Positions 1 to 7,800 of a DNA stretch of 54,058 nt are shown here, piece after piece. A program made the translations under genes and the position numbers. The DNA is taken from positions 1 through 54,058 of IMG/VR virus record IMGVR_UViG_3300031776_000001. One strand, written 5' to 3'. The DNA comes from a virus. The notes beneath the pieces were generated by a model that saw only the letters and a program-made list of their open reading frames with translations, was not told the origin of the DNA and ran no database searches. Positions within the stretch are counted from its first letter, which is position 1. Each line of letters starts with the position of its first letter.

Positions 1-1626
1 AGCCCAGGGCACCAGGACCTCACGCGTCACCTCGGGGTCGAGGTAGGCGAGATCAGCCAAGACCCTCTCGTTCTCCCGTTGCGGATTCTCGATACCCAGA
101 AACTCGTCGCGGGCCGTCTCCAGGGAGATCAGCTTCTTGTCGGTGAGCAACGCCGCCAGCTGCGCCATCTGGACGCGGTCTCGCGGTGCCACCTTGCGGA
201 ACCTGACCACGGTGCGGGTGCCCACGGCAGCCACGAGATCTGGGGTAATGGCATTCCCCGACACCAGACGCCCCGTCAAGGGATCGCGCACTAGATACCC
301 CACTGGGCCATCATGGAGATCCCGAATCAGCTCCAGAGCACGCTGGTTCACCTGCTCGATCACTTGCTCCAACACCCGCGTCAGCGGGTGCAGCGTATCC
401 ATGGCAGCATCAGTCTGGAGCGTCAGCGCAAAGCCGGAGCCTTGGCCCACGCCCCAGAGGACACCCGGCAACCCTCCCTTCTCCACGTCATCCACCAGCG
501 CCTGCATCACCGGCGCCGCATTGGCCGGGTTGGGAGTCACCTGGAGCACATCCACCCGCTCCCTGTCGAAGTAGAGGAAGTTGGTGGCACCCGCCGACAG
601 CTTGATGGGCTGCGGGTTGTCAGGGCGGGCCGGATCGTAGTAGTAGACGGTGGGCGGGTTGGCGACTCTGGCCACCTCCGTCGCGAGTTGTGAGATGAGA
701 CGGTTCAGTTGGCGATAGGCTCGCTTGATGCCATGGAAGATGGAGACGCCCACCTCTTGTGTCCAGTGCTGCTGGTCACGGAAGGTGGCCCGGATGGGAG
801 CTCCCAAACCGGTGGCGACAATCCAGGGCACGAAACCATACCCATGCTCCGTGGGTGGCTTGATCTCGATTCCATCCACCTCCAGCGCATGCCACCAGTC
901 GTCGTAATAGGCCTGCACCTCGACAATATGATCCTCATCGCGCCCCGAGAGTGCCTTCTCCGCCTCGGGCCACTCATCCAGGATCTCCCCTACCGTTGCC
1001 CAGTAGCGGTGCACCACGTAACGGAGCCCGTTGGTTCCCAACTGTGGGTAGACCTGCCGCGGGTCACAGACATGGAGCTCCACCGGCAGCTCCCCCGCCG
1101 GTGCATCGGCGTTGTAGGAGATCCGGATGGTCACCCATCCCCGCAGGCAGAGAAAGTGGGCGATGTCGCGGAGCAGCGGGCCATGTAGCCCTTGCATCCA
1201 GCGACGGTCCCAGACCTCCCAGGCATAGCGCAGGAAGTCCTCGATGGCCTGAGCCGCCTCCCGCAACCGGCTGTGCGGCGGCACGGCATCGATGGATGGC
1301 AGCTGCTTGGACAGAATCGACGATGCCTTCTCCACCAGCACCCACGGGATGTTGCGGATCACCACCTCTCCCTCGCCCTGGGGGATATCGGTCATCCGGT
1401 AGAGCGAGAGATCTTCATCCATCCGCTGGTCACGGAGGGCCCAGAACTCCGTGGCGCGCTGCACCAGTGTCTGGATCTGTTCCCGCGTCGGCTTGCGCCG
1501 CCGAGGGTGCCGCTCCTCCTCCTCGGTAGCCGAGGGCTCCAACAGCCCTTGCACCTCGGCCATCCCCTCGGCGATCCGCCACAAACCCTCTGGATTCTCT
1601 TCTGGAGGCTGCGGGGGCAGTACCAT
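1..1626 (-). CDS. Portal protein, partial (left copy, C-terminus cut by window start)
   Basis: This is the N-terminal part, about 542 codons, of the portal protein whose complete copy lies at 50088-52010; the shared part is identical. The window begins inside the gene, so the stop codon is missing here. The start is taken at the ATG beginning MVLPPQPPEE, because the Shine-Dalgarno sequence GAAAGGAGGGG lies just upstream of it and inside the nine-codon longer alternative. The gene follows TerL after 13 bases. This is the same locus as the right copy and is not a second portal. Confidence 0.85.
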   Translation of the reverse strand, partial: MVLPPQPPEENPEGLWRIAEGMAEVQGLLEPSATEEEERHPRRRKPTREQIQTLVQRATEFWALRDQRMDEDLSLYRMTDIPQGEGEVVIRNIPWVLVEKASSILSKQLPSIDAVPPHSRLREAAQAIEDFLRYAWEVWDRRWMQGLHGPLLRDIAHFLCLRGWVTIRISYNADAPAGELPVELHVCDPRQVYPQLGTNGLRYVVHRYWATVGEILDEWPEAEKALSGRDEDHIVEVQAYYDDWWHALEVDGIEIKPPTEHGYGFVPWIVATGLGAPIRATFRDQQHWTQEVGVSIFHGIKRAYRQLNRLISQLATEVARVANPPTVYYYDPARPDNPQPIKLSAGATNFLYFDRERVDVLQVTPNPANAAPVMQALVDDVEKGGLPGVLWGVGQGSGFALTLQTDAAMDTLHPLTRVLEQVIEQVNQRALELIRDLHDGPVGYLVRDPLTGRLVSGNAITPDLVAAVGTRTVVRFRKVAPRDRVQMAQLAALLTDKKLISLETARDEFLGIENPQRENERVLADLAYLDPEVTREVLVPWA

Positions 1627-1639
1627 GGCCCCTCCTTTC

Positions 1640-3193
1640 TCACCATTGGTCATACGCCATGCGCCGGACCACTGGCTCAGGGCGCTCCAGGCGCCGGAAC
1701 GGTGGCAGGTTCACGAAGAAGTACTCCACCGCGCTGCGCAGATGCGAGGTCCCATCATGAATGGGCCTGCCACGCTCATCCTTGCGGGCCCGGCTCATCG
1801 CCTCATCGACGAGGGAAGCATCGACAGCACTCCCTGGGTTCACATTGACCACCACGCGCCGGATCCCGATTTCGGTGAGTTGCTTGCGGGTAAGATAATC
1901 CCGCGCCTTCTGGTTGGTGAAGACGTAGATCCCATGCTGCTTCAAGATGTCCAGCACCGAGAGCCCAGTCCCCACATGACGGTTGCCCCCTGCTGGATCA
2001 CCGAAGTGGATCGGCTTGGCCCACTTGCGGTGGGCCTGGATCTTGGCCCTCTCGTCCATGCTGTAGAGGTGCTCCCGCTCCGGCTCCAGCTCCCCCGTCA
2101 CGAAGGGGATGAACCAGTCCACCGGCATATCGCGGCGCTGGATGGCATCGAGGCAGACCACCTCATCCCGCTCACGATTGACCTGCCACCAGATGATGCA
2201 GGTGGTGTCGAGCCCGAAGTCCCAGCTGCAGTAGAGCAGCGCATTGGGATCATACTCCCGCTGCTCCCGCCGCACTCCCTGCCACCCCGGGTAGACCAGA
2301 TCCCCCTGGTCCACGTAGGGATCCATCTCCAGCTCCTGCAGGATCTCCTCCCGCGTCTTGCGCTCCAGCTGCCGCTGGTACCAGGCCTCATCCTTGCGGG
2401 GATGCAGGCGCCAGTGCAACTGGAGGCGGGGAATCTGGCCTGACTCCCAGAGGCGCCAGAACAGGTTGTCGGCCCCGTTGACAGTGGAAACGGCGATGCG
2501 ACACCGTGTGGCCTCGGAGGCAGAGCGCCAGGCCCGCTCCTGGGTATTCTTCTCCCAGTGCGCCAGCTCATCGATGAAGATCACCGAGAACCGCCCCTGG
2601 CGCCCAAAGTTCCCCTGCGACGACTCCCCCTTGATGGCGGAACCGTTAGCGGGATTGATCAGCTTCATGTGGAAGCGATGCTTGCGTGGCAGGAACCCCT
2701 CAGGCTTGAGCCAGCTGGGCAGCCGCTCCAACATGTAGTCGAGCCTGCCGAAGTGGGAATCCGCCAAGCGATTATCCACCAGGTCCTCGGTACGGGATCC
2801 GATGAGAGCCTGAAAACCTTGGTCGAAGAGCCAGTGCCAGAGTAACCAAGCCATCGCCACCCAGCTGGCACCCATGTCGCGAGACTTCAGGACGATCCCA
2901 TCTTCCTGGTTGCGATAACGCTCCTCGTACCAGCGGATGAGATCCACCTGGAACTCGTAGAGGATGAAGGGGAGATGCGGCGTCTTGCCACTCTCCAGTT
3001 CACGAGGGTCGAAGGTCCACAGAGCGAAGTTGCAGAACCAGGCTGGATCCTCGCGACAACGGCGGCTGATCTCCTCGCGCAGCATGGGATCCCGGTGCGC
3101 CTGCACTGTCAAGAGGCCACGCTCCCGCAGAGTGGGTGGGCGGTCCGGGATCAGGATCCCGCCTCGTGGAGACGCGCTAGCCACCGTGCCCAC
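1640..3193 (-). CDS. terL: Terminase large subunit (packaging ATPase/nuclease), left copy
   Basis: This is the motor that pumps and cuts phage DNA at the portal during head filling. The 517 residues carry an ATPase domain with a deviant Walker A (LKSRDMGAS, residues 102-110), Walker B with catalytic Glu (VIFIDE, 204-209) and the AVSTVNG coupling motif. The C-terminal RNase H-like nuclease shows SWDFGLD (323-329) and HFGDPAGG acidic motifs. The start is a GTG. A second GTG at 3184 is spaced better from the GGAGGAGG ribosome site, so the protein may be three residues shorter. It overlaps TerS by 43 bases. It differs from the right copy at five residues, all in the N-terminal half. Confidence 0.92.
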   Translation of the reverse strand: MGTVASASPRGGILIPDRPPTLRERGLLTVQAHRDPMLREEISRRCREDPAWFCNFALWTFDPRELESGKTPHLPFILYEFQVDLIRWYEERYRNQEDGIVLKSRDMGASWVAMAWLLWHWLFDQGFQALIGSRTEDLVDNRLADSHFGRLDYMLERLPSWLKPEGFLPRKHRFHMKLINPANGSAIKGESSQGNFGRQGRFSVIFIDELAHWEKNTQERAWRSASEATRCRIAVSTVNGADNLFWRLWESGQIPRLQLHWRLHPRKDEAWYQRQLERKTREEILQELEMDPYVDQGDLVYPGWQGVRREQREYDPNALLYCSWDFGLDTTCIIWWQVNRERDEVVCLDAIQRRDMPVDWFIPFVTGELEPEREHLYSMDERAKIQAHRKWAKPIHFGDPAGGNRHVGTGLSVLDILKQHGIYVFTNQKARDYLTRKQLTEIGIRRVVVNVNPGSAVDASLVDEAMSRARKDERGRPIHDGTSHLRSAVEYFFVNLPPFRRLERPEPVVRRMAYDQW

Positions 3194-3735
3194 TCCTCCT
3201 CCGATGCATCCTCCGGCGGCAGGGCCCCCATGAGCTCCTGATCCCGCTCTTGCCGCTGCTCCGTCTCCCGCATGATCTCCCGCGTCATGGTGGTGGTGGA
3301 GAGCCTGACGATGCCGACTCGGTCCAGCCAGGTCTCGATAGCCTTGAGCTTGATCTCCTGACGCCCTTCTTGGAGCAGCGTCACGAACTGTTCCAGCACC
3401 AGCGGGGCCAGGACCGCCAGATCCTCCAACACCCTGGTGCGCAAGGTGGCGAGGTTGCGGAGCTCCTTCTCTTGCTGCTCCGCGTCATAGAGCTGCGCCT
3501 GCTCATACCAGCGATCCTCGCGAGACCACCGGTACAAGAGCTCCTTGTTGGTGGTGGGAATATCCCGCCGCAGCCCCAGGCTGCCATCAGGATCACGACG
3601 ACGACGGCTCACGTACTCCCGCCAGAGCCCTTCCACACTGCGCCGGGGTCCCATGGCCAGGAAGTCGGTGAGGGCACGCTGCCGACGGAGGTACTCCTTG
3701 GTACCCGGATTGGCTCCGTAGATCTGCACCGTCAT
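3151..3735 (-). CDS. terS: Terminase small subunit
   Basis: Probable DNA-recognition subunit of the packaging terminase. The 194 residues contain a helix-turn-helix-like segment around TNKELLYRWSREDRWYEQA (about residues 60-80), followed by long charged helices and an acidic tail, as in many small terminases. Position is the strongest evidence: it lies directly upstream of TerL and overlaps it. GGAGGAGG precedes the ATG, and the start overlaps the stop of the 3732-4049 gene as ATGA, suggesting translational coupling. The right copy is cut by the window end and differs at a few residues (for example V-R-L versus V-K-L near residue 148). Confidence 0.78.
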   Translation of the reverse strand: MTVQIYGANPGTKEYLRRQRALTDFLAMGPRRSVEGLWREYVSRRRRDPDGSLGLRRDIPTTNKELLYRWSREDRWYEQAQLYDAEQQEKELRNLATLRTRVLEDLAVLAPLVLEQFVTLLQEGRQEIKLKAIETWLDRVGIVRLSTTTMTREIMRETEQRQERDQELMGALPPEDASEEEWARWLARLHEAGS

Positions 3736-4049
3736 GGCTCCTCCTCCCGGCTGGTCGCACTCTTGGCACCCTGCACCAGTGCCTCCTCGACGAGTGCCTG
3801 GATCTGGCTCTTAGGAGTGAACTCCTGGTGATAGTAGCCCAGAAGCTGCGCACCCGGTACCGCGTCACCCCAGATCAGCCCTGGACCAGGCGCTCCCTCC
3901 ACCTCGGGAGCCAGGGGATCCCGCGGTACGATGCTCCTGAGAGTACTCTCGTCGAGAGCCCAGAAGGTGAGGGGAAGGATCAGCCGATAGGGATGACGCG
4001 CTAACGCATAGACCGCGAACCAACCTGCCGCTGGAAACAGTTTCACCAT
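3732..4049 (-). CDS. Hypothetical protein upstream of terS
   Basis: A 105-residue protein that I do not recognise. The N-terminal half (LFPAAGWFAVYALARHPYRLILPLTFWALD) is hydrophobic but broken by charged residues, so it is more likely a packed domain than a membrane span. The C-terminal half contains a short helix (SQIQALVEEALVQGAKSATS). The start has a GAGGTGG ribosome site and the stop overlaps the terS start as ATGA, so the two genes are probably coupled. A packaging accessory role is only an inference from position. Confidence 0.7.
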   Translation of the reverse strand: MVKLFPAAGWFAVYALARHPYRLILPLTFWALDESTLRSIVPRDPLAPEVEGAPGPGLIWGDAVPGAQLLGYYHQEFTPKSQIQALVEEALVQGAKSATSREEEP

Positions 4050-4073
4050 CCACCTCGCACTGTCGCGTCACCA

Positions 4074-4280
4074 TCAGCTTGAAGCTGGTGTCTCTTCATG
4101 CTCCTCCAACCCACGCAGGAGGTCCAGCACCTCTACCAGATAGATCCGGAGGTGCCGCAAGAGTTCCCGCAGCCCCTCCTCCTCATCGAGGACACCATCC
4201 AGGACATCGTGCCGGATTCCCCAGCAGTCATCCTCGATGTCCTCACAGATCCGTATCACTTCCTCGTAGAGATCCGGCAT
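4074..4280 (-). CDS. Small acidic helical protein
   Basis: A 68-residue, strongly acidic protein beginning MPDLYEEVIRICEDIEDD and ending with leucine-rich helices (LRELLRHLRIYLVEVLDLLRG), so it is probably an all-helical oligomer. A longer reading frame exists upstream, but it runs through the tRNA-like gene. The ATG at 4278-4280 has AAAGGAG eight bases upstream, so I use this start. No family is recognised. Confidence 0.68.
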   Translation of the reverse strand: MPDLYEEVIRICEDIEDDCWGIRHDVLDGVLDEEEGLRELLRHLRIYLVEVLDLLRGLEEHEETPASS

Positions 4281-4309
4281 CGGATGGCTCCTTTCTCGAC
4301 TACCAGCGG

Positions 4310-4381
4310 CAGCCGGGGCAGGATTCGAACCTGCGTGGCAGGGGTCAACCACCCCGTGCTCTACCCTTGAGCTACCCGGCT
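4310..4381 (-). tRNA. tRNA-like gene, anticodon position GTT (Asn?) with unusual G33
   Basis: Read on the minus strand, 72 bases fold as a cloverleaf. The acceptor is AGCCGGG/CCCGGCT, positions 8-9 are TA, and the D arm is GCTC-AAGGGTA-GAGC. The anticodon arm is CGGGG-TGGTTGA-CCCCT (outer pair C-T mismatched). The variable loop is GCCAC, the T arm GCAGG-TTCGAAT-CCTGC and the discriminator G. CCA is not encoded. In the standard numbering the anticodon is GTT (asparagine), but base 33 is G instead of the near-universal T, so charging and decoding are uncertain. It sits between two small late genes in the same orientation. Confidence 0.75.
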
Positions 4382-4390
4382 GCGATGGGC

Positions 4391-4534
4391 TCACTTCTTG
4401 CGGCGCGTCTGCTTCGCCTTCGTCTTCGTCTTCTTCTGCTCCTGCAGCGCCTGACCAGTCTTCTTGGCGTACTCCATCGCCTCGCGGATCCCCTGTTCCG
4501 TGTAGGGGAAGTGGCGCTTTCCCACCTTCGGCAT
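4391..4534 (-). CDS. Small Lys/Arg-rich phage protein
   Basis: A 47-residue basic protein that begins MPKVGKRHFPYTEQGIREAM and ends in a Lys/Arg-rich tail (KKTKTKAKQTRRKK). Short proteins starting M-P-x-V-G-K-x-x-F-P-Y-T recur in phage morphogenesis regions, although their function is unknown. The basic tail suggests nucleic-acid contact. The ATG follows GGGAAAGGG, and the upstream gene stops only two bases before the start. The tRNA-like gene begins ten bases after its stop codon. Confidence 0.72.
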   Translation of the reverse strand: MPKVGKRHFPYTEQGIREAMEYAKKTGQALQEQKKTKTKAKQTRRKK

Positions 4535-4536
4535 CG

Positions 4537-4755
4537 TCACTCACCCTTTCCCCGCTTCGGGTGCTTGATGTTCACCAGCTTGGTACGCCCACCCTCCGGA
4601 CCTTTCTTGCGCAGCACGGCAAAGGTCAGGATGGTGCCGTCCTCCAGCTTCACGCTCCGGTAGCGGAGCACCTGCTTCTTGGGCGGATCTTTGTAGTCCT
4701 CGATGACGTAGTTCTTGGTCTCCTCGATCCTGATGGGTTGGCGCTTCTTGGCCAC
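4537..4755 (-). CDS. Hypothetical small basic protein
   Basis: A 72-residue protein starting at GTG (MAKKRQPIRIEETKNYVIED), chosen because GAGGAGGG sits six bases upstream and the longer frame lacks a ribosome site. Residues 10-60 alternate hydrophobic and charged positions (VLRYRSVKLEDGTILTFAVLR), suggesting a small beta-sheet domain. The C-terminus is basic (KHPKRGKGE). The next gene starts almost immediately after its stop codon. No family recognised. Confidence 0.68.
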   Translation of the reverse strand: MAKKRQPIRIEETKNYVIEDYKDPPKKQVLRYRSVKLEDGTILTFAVLRKKGPEGGRTKLVNIKHPKRGKGE

Positions 4756-4766
4756 CGCTGCCCTCC

Positions 4767-4994
4767 TCAACCGCTCCCCGCACCAACGCGAGGCCGGTAA
4801 CCACGCCAGGTCGGCGCCAGGCGCTCCCACTCGCGACGGCACTCTTCTGGATCGGTACCCATCACCCAGACGCCGCGCTCTGGCTCCGGAGTACCGATGA
4901 GGTAGGGTGTACCTGGAACCGCCTCGAAGTGCCAGCCATCAGGATCCACCCAGGAGACAGGGATCTCAGGCGGTATCGTGGTTCCATCCATCAT
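4767..4994 (-). CDS. Hypothetical Trp/Pro-rich protein
   Basis: A 75-residue protein starting MMDGTTIPPEIPVSWVDPDGWHF. It has five tryptophans and many prolines, suggesting a compact beta domain. The ribosome site is weak (GAGGGTGGTGG), and either of the two adjacent ATG codons could be used. A longer frame extends upstream but would run over the preceding 55-residue gene, so I reject it. Function unknown. Confidence 0.6.
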   Translation of the reverse strand: MMDGTTIPPEIPVSWVDPDGWHFEAVPGTPYLIGTPEPERGVWVMGTDPEECRREWERLAPTWRGYRPRVGAGSG

Positions 4995-5016
4995 CTTCCA
5001 CCACCCTCGTCGAGGG

Positions 5017-5184
5017 TCAGCGCTTGCGCCCCTTCTTGGCCAGCTCCTGGAAACGGCGCTTGCCGTACTTCTGCCTCCCGATCCAGGCAGCCAGCGCTGC
5101 CGGGTTGTCAGCTCCACGCTTCTCGAGTTGCTTCACCAGCTGCTTGAACCGTTCACCACTGCCCAGAGGTGGTTTCTTGGCCAT
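5017..5184 (-). CDS. Small basic helical protein (MAKKPPLGSGERF type)
   Basis: A 55-residue basic protein. The sequence MAKKPPLGSGERFKQLVKQL followed by NPAALAAWIGRQKYGKRRFQ resembles a class of very short, highly basic proteins common in phage late regions, often annotated only as hypothetical. GAGGAG lies five bases before the ATG. It is too small to assign a fold, but the charge and helix propensity suggest DNA or RNA contact. Confidence 0.72.
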   Translation of the reverse strand: MAKKPPLGSGERFKQLVKQLEKRGADNPAALAAWIGRQKYGKRRFQELAKKGRKR

Positions 5185-5196
5185 CGTCGCTCCTCA

Positions 5197-5409
5197 TCAG
5201 GTATCTTCACCGTAGGACCAGAACTCCTCAGCGGCGCCCATCTCATCAACACGCGAGTAGATCAGGGCCCGGAGATCTGCCAGGGTGTCGAGAAGGAGGC
5301 GCAGGGCCAGCACCTGCTCTCGTCCCTCTCGTTGCCGCACTGTCCAGAAGCGCAGCGCTAGCTCCCGTTCCAGGGCGTCCAACTCTTCCAACCAGTTCGC
5401 CGTCTCCAT
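5197..5409 (-). CDS. Hypothetical helical protein
   Basis: A 70-residue protein starting METANWLEELDALERELALRF. It is almost entirely predicted helix with heptad-like leucines (LALRLLLDTLADLRALIY), so it probably forms a coiled-coil dimer. The longer upstream frame overlaps the terminator-like hairpin and the end of the glycosidase gene, so this internal ATG is preferred, even though the GGGGGTG upstream is only a fair ribosome site. Function unknown. Confidence 0.6.
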   Translation of the reverse strand: METANWLEELDALERELALRFWTVRQREGREQVLALRLLLDTLADLRALIYSRVDEMGAAEEFWSYGEDT

Positions 5410-5448
5410 GAGCACCCCCGTTTCGCGTACCTGGCAGAGAGAGATGAT

Positions 5449-5480
5449 GCACTGGGGAGCAGGTAAGGACTCCCCAGTGC
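5449..5480 (-). terminator. Hairpin after the glycosidase gene
   Basis: The arms GCACTGGGGAG (5449-5459) and CTCCCCAGTGC (5470-5480) pair perfectly over 11 bases with a 10-base loop. It lies 12 bases past the stop of the leftward 5492-7582 gene. The minus strand continues with ATCATCTCTC and not a strong U-run, so it may attenuate or stabilise the mRNA instead of fully terminating. Confidence 0.55.
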
Positions 5481-5491
5481 TAGGCACACCA

Positions 5492-7582
5492 TTACCGCAT
5501 CCGGTAGAGCTCCACGACACCGCGGATGGTGCCGTTGATGTGCGGGTTGAACTCTGACTCGGCACAGTAGCTCCGCGGCACACCAGCTCCCAGGCGGATC
5601 AGCGGTGCATCCCAGGGCTCCACGGTAGTCCGAGGACAGTTGGGACTGGAGCCGGAGAGCAGGCCATCCGGGTGTTCATAGCGCAGGACGCCTCTCTCGA
5701 AGTACTGCACCAGGTAGTTGCAGACGTCACCGTTGATGGTCACCCGCTCATGGAAGTGCGTCGATATGGGTCTCCCCAGGAGGGCAATCCGCTCCTGGTC
5801 CGTGATGCCAGCGGCACCACTCTGCCGCCCCACCCGCGAGGCATGGTGGCTCCAGAGGTGCCCACAGACCTGGAACCCGGTCACGGTGTCGAAGTGGGGG
5901 CAAGCTGTCGAATCCTGCACCACTGACTGGTAATCGAAGGGGTTCCGCCTCCATTGCCCATTGACGTTGCGGATAAAGCAGTTTCCAGGGCCAGTGCCAT
6001 CTTCGCAGCGCAGGATCAGCCGGAAGCGTCCAACGGTTCTCCCCGTGTCCTTGCACTGCGACGAGGTGTTGCCTGGTGCACACAGGTACCCGGCGCGGAT
6101 GGCTCTCAGGAACCCGAGTTCAATGTTGCTGGACTGCGTGTCGCTCAGGATACCCCGCTCCGTCACCAGGAACCAGCGGTTGGTGTCAGGATTGAACCAC
6201 CAGCCGAGGCGGACACCGTAGATGTACATGGAACCGCCCACCGACTCGTTGCCATCGGCGACATAGTTGTACCGCTGGGCAGTGCACCCGGTGCCGGAGT
6301 AGACACAAGCAGGGTTGAAGCTGATGTTGCTCTCCGGTATCCGCGCAAAGACAGTGTCCAGGAGAGCCCGGTCCAGCATGTAGCGGTTCCGGGAGAACCC
6401 ACGACGGTAGTCGGCAACGAGGTTATCGGGATCTGCCGAGGCCTGGAACGGCCTCACCATGGTGGAGAGGTTCTCGCACTCTGCCTTTGAGACGCGATCC
6501 GGATCGCTCTGGTACCAGCAGCCGAGAGTGAAGAGTAACCCAAAGGCAATCTGGTTGGCGTCATCCCGCAGCATCTCCCGGATCGCATAACCTCTCACCA
6601 TACCAGGCTGGCGGGTGCCGTTGACGCCCTCCCCCACGATGTTGGGAAGGCCCCAGCCGTTGAGGTTCTGAATCGCGCCGACTCCCACCTCGCCCACGTA
6701 GACCGGCTTGTTCCCCACCCGCTGCTTCAAATACCGCATCGCCTGCACCGGATTGATGGGGTTGGAGAGGGAACCGTTGTAGAAGCGCTGGCGGGCATAC
6801 ACGTTGATGGCGAAGGCGTCGAAGCGCTGCACCACCTGCGAGTTGGAGAGCACCGCGTCGATTTGGCGTTGCCGAGTCGTGTAATCGGTGTCGGGAAACC
6901 CTGAGATGGTTCCCGCTGCCAGGATGACGCGACTCTTGTTGGTGCCGAATTTCTCGTTGATGAAGTCCCGCATTTGCGGCGCCAGCTCAGCCAGCTGGTT
7001 GGAGTAGGCGCGGAGATCAGCCAGGACATCGTCGAATCGGCCATCGCAGTTGGTGTCGTACTCGAGGTCAGGCTCATTCCCGAGTTGGATATAGACGCGC
7101 ACCGAGGAATCGCTGCTCAGGTAGTGGTTGAGGCGGTCCACCAGCGAGGCCCTGGACGTGCCATGAGGACGCAGCTGCGTCAGGCGCCGCGTGATCTGAC
7201 TGTAGGTCATGGGATCCCGCCCTGGATTGGTTTCACATGGTGCACGGGAACCCACACGCACCACGAAGGTGCGCACCCCGTTCTGGTAGAGTCTGTCGAT
7301 GTCATCAGCCCGGAGGTAGTTGGTCTCGTGGGCTGCCCAGATGCTAACAATTCGCACACCGTAGCTCCGGATGATGTTCATCTGGGTGTCGATGTGGCGG
7401 ATGTCACCAGCTGGCACCTGGCGAGACGCATCACCGAGGAACGGCGCGGTGAGCCCAATCTCGGTATTCGATGCAGACTCTACCGTAGGCGCTTCGCGCT
7501 TTGCCACTGGCACCAGCGCCAGCGACGACAGCACCAGGAGCAGGGTTAGCACATGGACCGCGAGACGTTGCCAACGCTTCAC
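5492..7582 (-). CDS. Secreted glycoside-hydrolase-like protein
   Basis: A 696-residue protein with an N-terminal signal or anchor (KRWQR then a hydrophobic stretch at residues 8-26). It is followed by a probable TIM-barrel glycosidase domain (about 45-390): the acid/base candidate is E170 in QLGNEPDLE and the nucleophile candidate E298 in PVYVGEVGVG, the clan GH-A pattern. The C-terminal third has several cysteines and ends with LGRPIS ... VQYFERGVLRYEHPDG (about 600-645), a motif also found in the endolysin of this phage. It may act on host surface or matrix polysaccharide, or be expressed from a prophage-like state. The start is GTG with a weak ribosome site. It lies between the small late genes and the decoration-like gene, with its own promoter upstream. 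Confidence 0.65.
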   Translation of the reverse strand: MKRWQRLAVHVLTLLLVLSSLALVPVAKREAPTVESASNTEIGLTAPFLGDASRQVPAGDIRHIDTQMNIIRSYGVRIVSIWAAHETNYLRADDIDRLYQNGVRTFVVRVGSRAPCETNPGRDPMTYSQITRRLTQLRPHGTSRASLVDRLNHYLSSDSSVRVYIQLGNEPDLEYDTNCDGRFDDVLADLRAYSNQLAELAPQMRDFINEKFGTNKSRVILAAGTISGFPDTDYTTRQRQIDAVLSNSQVVQRFDAFAINVYARQRFYNGSLSNPINPVQAMRYLKQRVGNKPVYVGEVGVGAIQNLNGWGLPNIVGEGVNGTRQPGMVRGYAIREMLRDDANQIAFGLLFTLGCWYQSDPDRVSKAECENLSTMVRPFQASADPDNLVADYRRGFSRNRYMLDRALLDTVFARIPESNISFNPACVYSGTGCTAQRYNYVADGNESVGGSMYIYGVRLGWWFNPDTNRWFLVTERGILSDTQSSNIELGFLRAIRAGYLCAPGNTSSQCKDTGRTVGRFRLILRCEDGTGPGNCFIRNVNGQWRRNPFDYQSVVQDSTACPHFDTVTGFQVCGHLWSHHASRVGRQSGAAGITDQERIALLGRPISTHFHERVTINGDVCNYLVQYFERGVLRYEHPDGLLSGSSPNCPRTTVEPWDAPLIRLGAGVPRSYCAESEFNPHINGTIRGVVELYRMR

Positions 7583-7749
7583 GTCGTGTGAACTCTTTTC
7601 GCTACCTCACAGCCGATTCCGACACCGATGGGATCCCAGGGGCAGGAGAGCGCACCCAGAGGGGCGCGGGCAACGCCAGAGGGCCGCGAGCAGCTGGACC
7701 CTGATGCGGATGCAGGTGCACTTCGGACCTGCCCCACCCATCGGAACCG

Positions 7750-7778
7750 AGTGTACCAGGCCAGCGCGACGCTGTCAA
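7750..7778 (-). promoter_or_regulatory. Leftward sigma70-type promoter
   Basis: On the minus strand, TTGACA (7773-7778) is followed after exactly 17 bases by TACACT (7750-7755). The -35 box is perfect and the -10 box has four of six matches. Transcription would begin near 7743, giving a leader of about 160 bases before the GTG of the glycosidase-like gene, and would read into the packaging genes. Confidence 0.7.
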
Positions 7779-7800
7779 GCGACAGCACTGCTCAACACCA

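Larger units (their letters stand above)
1..3674. repeat. Left copy of 3.67-kb terminal overlap
   Basis: This stretch recurs as 50385-54058 with a constant offset of 50384 and no indels that I can see. Bases 1-2338 appear identical to 50385-52722. From 2339 onward I count about 58 substitutions in 1336 bases. The overlap cuts through the portal gene on this side and the TerS gene on the other, so it looks like a circular or circularly permuted genome of about 50,384 bp read past its start, not a gene duplication. Confidence 0.93.
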
